From the NCBI GenBank assembly GCA_905215105.1, contig CAJMOI010000089.1:1-8000 (forward strand): DNA of 8,000 bases. Reading direction: 5' to 3'. This document shows positions 1-5,959 of this stretch, in pieces. The notes beneath the pieces were generated by a model that was not told where the DNA came from, did no database searches, and saw only the letters and a program-made list of their open reading frames with translations. Within the stretch, counting starts at the first letter, position 1; every line of letters begins with the position of its first letter. Source of the DNA: an uncultured bacterium. GTDB taxonomy: Bacteria > Bacillota > Clostridia > Oscillospirales > Acutalibacteraceae. The position numbers and the translations under genes are program-made.

Positions 1-287
1 AGGAATTTATAAAGCATATTAAAAAGAACAGGGAAATGGAGGAAAAATATATGCTTTTTGAAGAATTGCTGAAAGAAGAATGGGAAACCGGACGCAAAGA
101 GGGACTCCAAGAAGGTGAAAGTATCGGAATGATAAACTCTTTAACCATGCTTTTAAAAAATTTCGAAGAGGTACCGGAAAGTCTTCAAAAAAGAATTTCC
201 GAAGAGAAAAATCTTAAAACTCTAAATCTTTGGTTTCAACTGGCAATCCAAGCAGACTCTTTAGAAGAATTTATCTCTAAAATGTAA
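1..287 (+). CDS. C-terminal part of a possible Rpn/PD-(D/E)XK nuclease-transposase family protein (5' end outside window)
   Basis: The frame is already open at base 3 (reading EFIKHIKKNRE...) and runs to a TAA at 285-287, so the Met at base 36 is probably internal and the gene starts left of the window. The visible 94 or so residues are highly charged, rich in Glu and Lys, and contain an EEWETGRKEGLQEGES stretch. Tails of the type 'GrkEGlqEG' are common at the C-terminus of Rpn (recombination-promoting nuclease/putative transposase) proteins in Clostridia. The catalytic PD-(D/E)XK core, which would be N-terminal, is not visible, so the family call rests only on this tail. The tail is predicted to be helical, possibly a coiled coil. 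The gene is convergent with the MarR gene and is AT-rich like it. It could equally be an unrelated charged helical protein. Confidence 0.45.
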   Translation, partial: EFIKHIKKNREMEEKYMLFEELLKEEWETGRKEGLQEGESIGMINSLTMLLKNFEEVPESLQKRISEEKNLKTLNLWFQLAIQADSLEEFISKM

Positions 288-316
288 ACATTCTATATTT
301 CACATCAACTCTATTC

Positions 317-346
317 ACCGCAAATCTGACTAAACGGATTTGCGGT
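317..346. repeat. Inverted repeat in the convergent intergenic gap (10-bp arms, 10-nt loop)
   Basis: ACCGCAAATC (317-326) and GATTTGCGGT (337-346) are perfect reverse complements around a 10-nt loop. The repeat lies 30 nt past the stop of the rightward gene and on the far side of the MarR terminator. Neither flank carries a run of T, so it is not a textbook intrinsic terminator in either direction. It may be a degenerate bidirectional terminator or a small dispersed repeat. The remainder of the 288-439 gap is AT-rich and shows no credible open reading frame. Confidence 0.55.
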
Positions 347-410
347 CACAAGTAACCAAATCTCTGCCAACTCAGGTAACAATTCAAAGAAAAAACAGAG
401 GAATTCTATC

Positions 411-473
411 AAATGGAAAAGGGGCTTATCGGAATGAAATTAATGATAATTTCTAAAAAATTCCGAAAGCCCC
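411..473 (-). terminator. Rho-independent terminator overlapping the 3' end of the MarR gene
   Basis: On the minus strand, three nested arms pair: AAGCCCC (467-473) with GGGGCTT (421-427), ATTCCG (460-465) with CGGAAT (430-435), and AATTTC (448-453) with GAAATT (436-441). The loop is 6 nt (442-447). In the minus-strand direction the stem is followed by TTTTCCATTT (420-411), a moderate U tract directly after the GC-rich base of the stem. The stop codon of the MarR gene (440-442) lies within the hairpin, so coding sequence and terminator share bases. This is the natural end of the leftward fatty-acid operon and/or of a separate regulator transcript. Confidence 0.75.
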
Positions 474-877
474 TCTAATGTTTTCAGCAACACGGGAATC
501 TCTTCCTCATTCAATTTTTTGATAACCGCCTCCGTCATCTGATGATGAAACTGAGCGTGATGTTCATATGCTTTTTTCCCTTTTTCCGTTAATTTAATAT
601 AAACAACACGCCTGTCCTCCTCACTTCTCTCCCGGACGGCATATTTTTTATTTACAAGACTGTTCATTGAAGTAGTCAGCGTCCCAGCTGTTACATTCAT
701 CTTTTTCGCAATCGCAGACATTGGACTTCCCTCTCCAAGGCCGATTGCTTCAATGATGTGCATATCATTGTTTGTAATATCTTTAAATTCTTCCGTAATG
801 ATTGCCTTCTCTTCCAGTTCCCAGATCTCATTAAACAAATGCACTAAAATATCATTAATGGTTTCATATGTATTCAT
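440..877 (-). CDS. fabT: MarR-family transcriptional regulator, FabT-like
   Basis: This is a 145-residue winged-helix protein of typical MarR length. The recognition-helix region is about residues 62-79 (VTAGTLTTSMNSLVNKKY). The wing is about 82-100 and contains the family signature RSEEDRRVVYIKLTEKG. By memory, several blocks resemble streptococcal FabT closely: FKDIT-x3-MH-x-I-x2-IG (31-46), VT-x-GT-x-TTS-x-N-x-L, and an FH-x2-M segment near 110-114. FabT represses fatty-acid synthesis genes with acyl-ACP as corepressor (known for the family, not shown here). The start is well supported by AAGGAGG six nt upstream of the ATG. In streptococci fabT leads its operon, whereas here the gene is the last one, behind the FabK/NMO-family gene, followed by a terminator. 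The MarR call is secure. The FabT assignment rests on remembered motif resemblance and on operon context. Confidence 0.78.
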   Translation of the reverse strand: MNTYETINDILVHLFNEIWELEEKAIITEEFKDITNNDMHIIEAIGLGEGSPMSAIAKKMNVTAGTLTTSMNSLVNKKYAVRERSEEDRRVVYIKLTEKGKKAYEHHAQFHHQMTEAVIKKLNEEEIPVLLKTLEGLSEFFRNYH

Positions 878-904
878 TTGCTTCCTCCTTCACCAGAATG
901 ATAC

Positions 905-940
905 TATGTACATTATACACATTCTTCCGCTAAAAGAAAA
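905..940 (-). promoter_or_regulatory. Possible promoter/operator just upstream of the MarR gene
   Basis: On the minus strand an exact TATAAT (complement of 912-917) overlaps the stop codon of the preceding gene and lies about 22 nt upstream of the ribosome binding site. The best -35 at 17-nt spacing (935-940) reads TTTTCT, which is weak. A short dyad TGTA-N5-TACA (907-919) overlaps the -10 and could be a site for autoregulation. The region is AT-rich, so chance matches are likely. Co-transcription from the upstream gene is also possible, because the gap is only 35 nt and has no terminator. Confidence 0.33.
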
Positions 941-1992
941 GAATCAATTACCTCTTTCACCGTTTCTATTTTTGCAGCACGATATACCTCAGCGCCACAA
1001 AAAACAAGACCATTTTCCACATTTCCTTTCACTGCCTCAATCAATTTATCCGTAATGCAGTATGGAATCGTTTTGGGATTGCACCCCTTAACGCACTGAT
1101 GACACGGTGTATGTGGAATCTGTTCTCCATTTTCCACTCTCCTTATCAGTGTGTTATAAATCGCTCTTGCGGGCATACCTACGGGACTTTTCACGATGCA
1201 GATGTCTTCCTGTCCGGCTTTCAAATATGCTTCCTTATAACGAATATCCGCATCGCATTCCTCTGTAGTGACAAATCGGCTTCCAACCTGAATGCCGTCC
1301 GCTCCCAATTCTTTTGCCCTCTTTAAGTCTTTTGCCGAATACATTCCTCCTGCAAGTATAATCGGAATCTTCCTTTCGTATTTCTCCTCATAAAACCGCA
1401 CAATGCCAATAATTTTTCCAATTTCCGTTTCATAAGAAATGTCGTCCCATTTTCCCAGTTCGTCCGAATGGAATCCTAAATGTCCCCCTGCTTTCCAGCC
1501 TTCTATCACAATCATATCCGCGGTGACACCATACTTTTTGTCCCAATATTTCAAAATAACATGAGCGGATTTTTCTGTTGATACAATAGGAGCAATATTT
1601 GTCTTCGTTCCTTTTGCGTATAAGGGAAGGTCTGTCGGCAATCCCGCACCTGAGACAATCAAATCCGCCTCCAGCCTTACCGCCTCCCTGACATATTCCT
1701 CATAATGTCTTGCTGCCACCATAATATTAAATCCGATAATACCGTTTGGCGCAAGATTTCTTGCAGATTTTAGTTCTTTCCCCATAGCATGCAAGTTTGC
1801 CTGCAAAGGATTTCTGTCAAAGTTTTTCTCCCGAAACCCTATCTGCGCAGTGGAAATAAGTCCCACCCCGCCTTCCTTTGCAATTGTTCCTGCAAGACGA
1901 TGCAGACTTATTCCTACTCCCATTCCTCCCTGCACAATAGGAATATATGCCTTTTTTTCTCCAACCGCAAAAGATACTTCTTCTCTTTTCAT
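913..1992 (-). CDS. Nitronate monooxygenase / FabK-family FMN flavoprotein with C-terminal cysteine cluster
   Basis: This 359-residue TIM-barrel flavoprotein belongs to the 2-nitropropane dioxygenase/FabK family (COG2070 type). The N-terminal IPIVQGGMGVGIS (17-29) is the usual FMN-contact strand. EGWKAGGHLG (164-173) carries the conserved active-site His171, and AGGMYSAKD plus ADGIQVGSRF (214-240) match the FMN-phosphate region. Members either oxidise nitronates or, as FabK, reduce enoyl-ACP with NAD(P)H. At 359 residues it is longer than classical FabK (about 320). The extension holds Cys297, Cys300, Cys304, Cys312 and a later Cys332 (CHQC-x3-C-x7-C), which could bind metal. It starts 12 nt after accA, with an AGGAG Shine-Dalgarno, so it is co-transcribed with the fatty-acid genes. 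That favours a fatty-acid role, but sequence alone does not separate enoyl reductase from nitronate monooxygenase, so no symbol is given. Base composition is AT-rich, unlike accD to fabG. Confidence 0.8.
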   Translation of the reverse strand: MKREEVSFAVGEKKAYIPIVQGGMGVGISLHRLAGTIAKEGGVGLISTAQIGFREKNFDRNPLQANLHAMGKELKSARNLAPNGIIGFNIMVAARHYEEYVREAVRLEADLIVSGAGLPTDLPLYAKGTKTNIAPIVSTEKSAHVILKYWDKKYGVTADMIVIEGWKAGGHLGFHSDELGKWDDISYETEIGKIIGIVRFYEEKYERKIPIILAGGMYSAKDLKRAKELGADGIQVGSRFVTTEECDADIRYKEAYLKAGQEDICIVKSPVGMPARAIYNTLIRRVENGEQIPHTPCHQCVKGCNPKTIPYCITDKLIEAVKGNVENGLVFCGAEVYRAAKIETVKEVIDSFLLAEECV

Positions 1993-2004
1993 GATTGCTC
2001 CTCT

Positions 2005-2787
2005 CTACATCTTTCGGAAACGCTGATAACGTTCTTCTGCAATATCATTCCCCACTTTGTCTTTATATTTCCACAGAAAACAAGAGATTTTTGCTGCTAA
2101 ATTGTCACAGACGGAAGACAAAGTTTCCACCGTAAAATGTTTAGGCTCTTCAATCACCTTTTCCACAATGTTCGCCTCTTTCAATTCTCTTGCAGTCAAT
2201 TTCATCACTTCCGCTGCCTCTTTTGCTCTTTTACTGTCCTTCCACAGAATTGAGGCAAATCCTTCAGGAGAGAGAATGGAATAAACAGCATTTTCCAATA
2301 TCCATACCTCATTTGCAACAGCCATAGCCAAAGCGCCTCCACTGCCTCCTTCTCCTATAATAATGGAAAGTACCGGAACTTTTAGCGCCGACATTTCATA
2401 AATATTTTTGGCGATTGCCTCGCCCTGTCCCCTCTCTTCCGCTCCGATTCCACAAAAAGCCCCCGGTGTATCCACAAAGCAGATTACCGGACGGTGGAAC
2501 TTCTCCGCCAGCTTCATCTGGCGCAACGCCTTCCGATAGCCTTCCGGATGAGCGGAACCGAAATTCCGGGCAACCTTTTCCTTCAGCTCCACGCCTTTTT
2601 CCAGGCCAATGACCGTTACCGGCATCCCGTTCAGCCGGGCAATTCCGGCCACAATGGCCTTATCATCGGCAAAGCGGCGGTCGCCGTGCATTTCCGTGAA
2701 GTCGGTAAAGATATTCTCGATAAAGCTCATGCTGGTGGGACGGCCTTTGGCTCGTGCCGCCATGACGCGCTCATATGCTTCGATCAT
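2005..2787 (-). CDS. accA: Acetyl-CoA carboxylase carboxyltransferase subunit alpha
   Basis: AccA pairs with AccD to move the carboxyl group from carboxybiotin on AccB to acetyl-CoA, giving malonyl-CoA in the cytoplasm. The 260-residue protein is the short form, lacking part of the N-terminal extension of the 319-residue E. coli protein. Crotonase-fold signatures are present: DTPGAFCGIGAEERGQGEA (106-124) and the glycine-rich GEGGSGGALAMAVANEVW (145-162), followed by YSILSPEGFASILW (169-182). The ATG shares four bases with the accD stop (ATGA), so translation of the two subunits is probably coupled. The gene is compositionally split. The codons for residues 1-99 are GC-rich with only CGN arginines. 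From about residue 110-130 onward the gene becomes AT-rich, and AGA/AGG appear. The frame and motifs remain intact across the change. Confidence 0.96.
   Translation of the reverse strand: MIEAYERVMAARAKGRPTSMSFIENIFTDFTEMHGDRRFADDKAIVAGIARLNGMPVTVIGLEKGVELKEKVARNFGSAHPEGYRKALRQMKLAEKFHRPVICFVDTPGAFCGIGAEERGQGEAIAKNIYEMSALKVPVLSIIIGEGGSGGALAMAVANEVWILENAVYSILSPEGFASILWKDSKRAKEAAEVMKLTARELKEANIVEKVIEEPKHFTVETLSSVCDNLAAKISCFLWKYKDKVGNDIAEERYQRFRKM
2400..2460. other. Abrupt base-composition junction inside accA
   Basis: Hand counts of 60-base rows give 43% GC (2281-2340), 42% (2341-2400), 52% (2401-2460), 57% (2461-2520) and 58% (2521-2580). Farther left, rows at 1381 and 1501 are 32% and 35%. 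Farther right, the row at 3001 is 65%. The step falls on codons for the conserved DTPGAFCGIGAEERGQGEA block of AccA, a natural place for homologous recombination or for mis-joining of reads from two related genomes. Confidence 0.7.
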
Positions 2788-3656
2788 TCTGCGTCCGCCT
2801 CCTCTCTCTGCTTTTTCCCGGATTCAGCCGGTGCATGGAAGGACAGCAGCCGGGCCAGATATTCCTTCTGCTGGCTGCGGGGCACCACTTCATCCACAAA
2901 GCCCTTTTCCACCTGGAACTCTGCCCGCTGGAATCCGGCCGGCAGCTTCTGGCGGATGGTCTGCTCGATGACACGAGGGCCTGCAAAGCCGATAAGAGCC
3001 TTGGGCTCTGCCAGGGTGATGTCCGCTTCCATGGCAAAGCTGGCGGTGACACCGCCGGTGGTGGGATCGGTGAGGACAGCGATATACAGCAGTCCTGCAT
3101 CGCTGTGGCGCTTCACCGCGCCGCTGGTCTTGGCCATCTGCATCAAAGACAGGATGCCTTCCTGCATTCTGGCACCGCCAGAAACGGTAAATCCGATGAC
3201 TGGCAGGCCGTGCTCAGTGGCATATTCAAACAGGCGGGTAATCTTCTCACCCACAATGGTACCCATACTGCCCATCATAAAGTAGGGCTCCATGACGAAC
3301 AGGCAGCAGGGCCAGCCATCGATGGTAGCGGTACCACAGACAACCGCCTCTTTTTCGGCGCTGTCCAGATAGGCATGTTTCAGCTTTTTATCGTAATTGG
3401 GAAAGCCAATAACATTCTTGGAGCGAAGATCGCCGTTCATTTCCTGAAAAGAATCCTCATCCGCAATCATGCTGATCCGCTGCCGGGCATTGATGCGGAA
3501 ATGGTGGCCGCACTTGGGGCACACATTGTTATTTTCACTCAGGTCACTGGTGAACAGCATGGCACGGCATCCGGGACAGGACGTGCACATTTCGCTGGGA
3601 ACATCGGGAGCCGCCGTTTTGGTCAGCTTTTCATAAGCGCTCTCCAGCGTGTTCAT
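2784..3656 (-). CDS. accD: Acetyl-CoA carboxylase carboxyltransferase subunit beta
   Basis: AccD is the zinc-ribbon half of the carboxyltransferase. From the ATG at 3656 it has 290 residues, close to Bacillus AccD (about 290) and E. coli AccD (304). The zinc ribbon is Cys27-x2-Cys30-x15-Cys46-x2-Cys49. Other hallmarks include MGSMGTIVGEKITR, SGGARMQEGILSLMQMAK, TDPTTGGVTASFAM and the near-invariant EPKALIGFAGPRVIEQT. The start is ambiguous. In-frame codons just upstream read I-P-K-D-L-F-K-K-P, and DLFKK resembles the N-terminus of clostridial AccD proteins. The only start that would give exactly this short leader is a rare ATT at 3683, preceded by GGGAG at 10-nt spacing. The ATG at 3656 has no good Shine-Dalgarno (the nearest AAGGA is 16 nt away). 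An in-frame TTG and ATG farther upstream lie deep inside accC and are unlikely. The gene overlaps accC by at least 26 nt and accA by 4 nt. Confidence 0.93.
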   Translation of the reverse strand: MNTLESAYEKLTKTAAPDVPSEMCTSCPGCRAMLFTSDLSENNNVCPKCGHHFRINARQRISMIADEDSFQEMNGDLRSKNVIGFPNYDKKLKHAYLDSAEKEAVVCGTATIDGWPCCLFVMEPYFMMGSMGTIVGEKITRLFEYATEHGLPVIGFTVSGGARMQEGILSLMQMAKTSGAVKRHSDAGLLYIAVLTDPTTGGVTASFAMEADITLAEPKALIGFAGPRVIEQTIRQKLPAGFQRAEFQVEKGFVDEVVPRSQQKEYLARLLSFHAPAESGKKQREEADAE

Positions 3657-5025
3657 GGGTTTTTTGAATAAATCCTTGGGAATTCCGGGCTTTCTCCCGT
3701 TTTTCCATGTAATTGGTATAGTAATCGCCGCCGGCAAATTCCGGGTCGCTGAGAATTTCCATATGCAGCTCGGCGTTATGTTCCACACCCTCCACAATCA
3801 GCTCGCACAGTGCGGCCTGCATCTTGCGGATGGCCTCTTCACGGGTCTGGGCGCACACAATCAGCTTGCCCACCATGGAGTCATAGAAGGGCGGGATGGT
3901 GTAATCCTGATACAAAGCGGTATCAAAACGCACCTGGGGACCGCCGGGAACATGAAGCAGGGTAATTTTACCGCAGCTGGGACGGAAATCCTTGTCCGGG
4001 TTTTCCGCATTGATCCGGCACTCGATGGCGTGGCCGGTAATGCGCACATCTTCCTGCTTAAAGGAAAGGGGCACGCCTGCGGCAATGCGGATCTGCCATT
4101 TGACGATATCCACATTGCTGACCATTTCGGTGACGGAGTGTTCCACCTGCAAACGGGTGTTCATTTCCATAAAGTAGAACTTGCCGTCCCGATCCATCAG
4201 AAACTCGATGGTACCCACGCTGGTATACTTGGCGGCTTTTGCTGCGCGCACAGCCACTTCAATCATTTCCTTGCGGGTTTCGGGGGTCAGGGTGTTGGCG
4301 GGGCTTTCCTCAATGAGCTTCTGGTTTTTGCGCTGTACGGAGCATTCACGCTCGCCCAGTGCCACCACGTTGCCCTGCTGGTCACAGAGCAGCTGCATCT
4401 CGATGTGCTTGGCAGGGTACAGGAATTTCTCCATATACACGCCGCCGTCACCGAAAGCCTTTTCTGCCTCGCTGGAAGCGGTAAGGAACGCCGTTTCAAA
4501 ATCTTCGCTGCGCTCCACCTTGCGAATACCCCGTCCGCCGCCGCCGCTTCTGGCCTTTACCAGCAGCGGGTAGCCGATTTCGTCGGCCTTTTTGTGGGCT
4601 TCTTCCACCGACTCAATCACGTCGCAGCCGGGAATGACGGGTACGTTAGCAGCCATCATGGTTTTACGGGCGATGTCCTTGTCGCCCATCTTGGAAATCA
4701 CTTCCGCACTGGGGCCGATAAAGGCAATGTGGCACTGCTGGCACAGCTCGGCAAACCGGGCGTTTTCAGAAAGCAGGCCATAACCGGGGTGAATGGCCTC
4801 AGCCTTGGTAGCCACGGCGGCGGAGATAATCGCCGTCATATTCAGGTAGCTTTCCTGCACCGGTGCGGGGCCGATGCAGACGCTTTCATCCGCCAGGCTC
4901 ACATGCAGGGCTTCCCGGTCGGCCTCAGAGAAAACCGCAACCGTGGAGATGCCCATTTCCTTACAGGCACGGATAATCCGCACGGCAATCTCGCCGCGGT
5001 TGGCGATGAGAATTTTCGAAAACAT
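3631..5025 (-). CDS. accC: Acetyl-CoA carboxylase, biotin carboxylase subunit
   Basis: AccC uses ATP and bicarbonate to carboxylate the biotin on AccB, the first half-reaction of malonyl-CoA synthesis. The 464-residue length is slightly over the usual 445-455. The N-terminal KILIANRGEIAVRIIRA (4-20) is the biotin-carboxylase fold signature. The ATP-grasp glycine loop is KARSGGGGRGI (157-167). MEMNTRLQVEH (286-296) carries the metal- and bicarbonate-site residues Glu287, Asn289, Arg291 and Glu295, matching E. coli Glu288, Asn290, Arg292 and Glu296. AAGGAGG nine nt upstream fixes the start, and this site immediately follows the fabZ stop codon. The extra C-terminal residues (about 445-464) are encoded where accC overlaps the beginning of accD, so this tail may exist mainly because of the overlap. 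Intact, GC-rich, in operon. Confidence 0.97.
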   Translation of the reverse strand: MFSKILIANRGEIAVRIIRACKEMGISTVAVFSEADREALHVSLADESVCIGPAPVQESYLNMTAIISAAVATKAEAIHPGYGLLSENARFAELCQQCHIAFIGPSAEVISKMGDKDIARKTMMAANVPVIPGCDVIESVEEAHKKADEIGYPLLVKARSGGGGRGIRKVERSEDFETAFLTASSEAEKAFGDGGVYMEKFLYPAKHIEMQLLCDQQGNVVALGERECSVQRKNQKLIEESPANTLTPETRKEMIEVAVRAAKAAKYTSVGTIEFLMDRDGKFYFMEMNTRLQVEHSVTEMVSNVDIVKWQIRIAAGVPLSFKQEDVRITGHAIECRINAENPDKDFRPSCGKITLLHVPGGPQVRFDTALYQDYTIPPFYDSMVGKLIVCAQTREEAIRKMQAALCELIVEGVEHNAELHMEILSDPEFAGGDYYTNYMEKREKARNSQGFIQKTHEHAGERL

Positions 5026-5040
5026 CAGCGGCGCCTCCTT

Positions 5041-5451
5041 TTACAGAAGTGCAAAGGAAAGCTCCGCGCTCACGGTCAGTTTCCCGTTGACATAGCCCTT
5101 GCCCTTGGCAAAATAGAAGGGCGGGCGGCTCTTCACCAGGCTGCACTTCATGACCAGTGTATCGCCGGGAAGCACCTTATTCTTGAAACGGGCTTTGTCG
5201 ATGCCGGTGTAGAAGGTATTCTTGCCCTTTACCTCGTCCTTGAGCAGAACACAGCAGGTCTGGGCCATAATTTCCAGCTGAATCACGCCGGGCATCACGG
5301 GCATTCCGGGGAAATGTCCCTGGAGGAAGTATTCATCCCCCTTGACGGTATATTTACCGACGGCCAGGTTTTCCTCTTCCAGTTCCGCCTCGTCCACCAG
5401 CAGCATGGGCTCCCGGTGAGGCAGGATTCCCTTCAGTTCTTCACGATTCAT
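5041..5451 (-). CDS. fabZ: 3-hydroxyacyl-ACP dehydratase FabZ
   Basis: FabZ removes water from 3-hydroxyacyl-ACP to form trans-2-enoyl-ACP in each elongation cycle. The 136-residue hot-dog-fold protein has ILPHREPMLLVD (9-20), the usual FabZ entry motif, and GHFPGMPVMPGVIQLEIMAQ (45-64), with catalytic His46 and Glu60. Their 14-residue spacing equals that of His54/Glu68 in E. coli FabZ. GAGGAGG lies upstream of the ATG. The gene lies between accB (21-nt gap) and accC (15-nt gap), an arrangement common in Bacillota that links malonyl-CoA supply with elongation. No FabA-, FabM- or FabN-type isomerase is seen here, so this gene by itself does not explain unsaturated fatty-acid synthesis. Confidence 0.96.
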   Translation of the reverse strand: MNREELKGILPHREPMLLVDEAELEEENLAVGKYTVKGDEYFLQGHFPGMPVMPGVIQLEIMAQTCCVLLKDEVKGKNTFYTGIDKARFKNKVLPGDTLVMKCSLVKSRPPFYFAKGKGYVNGKLTVSAELSFALL

Positions 5452-5472
5452 GAAACCTTCCTCCTCATTTCC

Positions 5473-5943
5473 TTAAAAAATCTTGAACAGTGTCTGTCCG
5501 TACTCCACAACATCGGCATTATGGGCGCAGATGTCCACAATTTCGCCGTCCTGCTCTGCGGTAATCTCGTTGAGCAGCTTCATGGCTTCGATGATGCACA
5601 GCACGTCGCCCTTCTTTACCTTGTCGCCGACCTTCACATAGGGGTCTGCCTCAGGGGAGGGAGAGTCATAGAACACACCGACCATGGGGGATTTGACCTC
5701 GGTCAGGTTGCTGAAGCTGCCGGAAGCCGGAACAGCACTTTCCTGTGCCGGAGCTTCTGCGGCAGGGGCAGCCTGTACCGGTGCAGCAGGCATCACAGCC
5801 GGAATGGGCATAGGAGCTGCCGGTACACAGGCCGGAGGATTCTTTTCCAGACGGATATTGCTTTCACCCTCGGTGATTTCAATGGCGGTCAGGCCGTTTT
5901 CACTCATAATCTCGGCCAGGGTTCTGATTTCTTCCAGATTCAT
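5473..5943 (-). CDS. accB: Acetyl-CoA carboxylase biotin carboxyl carrier protein
   Basis: AccB carries biotin between AccC and the AccD/AccA carboxyltransferase. The 156-residue protein has an N-terminal helical segment (1-34, MNLEEIRTLAEIMSENGLTA...), typical of BCCP. A flexible linker rich in Ala and Pro follows (about 36-75). The biotinyl/lipoyl domain occupies about 80-156. The biotinylation motif is EAMKLLNEI (119-127), with Lys122 as the modified residue; Leu replaces the more usual Met after the lysine, a change often seen in Bacillota. The upstream Shine-Dalgarno is only AAAGGGTGGG-like, weaker than its neighbours. With a 16-nt gap after fabF, translation may partly depend on ribosomes arriving from fabF. 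Confidence 0.97.
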   Translation of the reverse strand: MNLEEIRTLAEIMSENGLTAIEITEGESNIRLEKNPPACVPAAPMPIPAVMPAAPVQAAPAAEAPAQESAVPASGSFSNLTEVKSPMVGVFYDSPSPEADPYVKVGDKVKKGDVLCIIEAMKLLNEITAEQDGEIVDICAHNADVVEYGQTLFKIF

Positions 5944-5959
5944 GAATGCCCACCCTTTC

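Noticed and set aside
36..287. Complete 83-residue small protein starting at base 36
   Set aside because: The frame is open back to the window edge with similar charged composition and no Shine-Dalgarno of note before base 36, so it is more likely the end of a larger gene.
317..346. CRISPR repeat or riboswitch in the left intergenic gap
   Set aside because: There is one hairpin only, with no repeated units or spacers. The gap is convergent (downstream of both genes), so a riboswitch has no gene to control.
3657..3797. AccD starting at the ATG at 3797
   Set aside because: It would add 47 residues lying entirely within the accC coding region. Only the last nine or so (DLFKK region) look like AccD.
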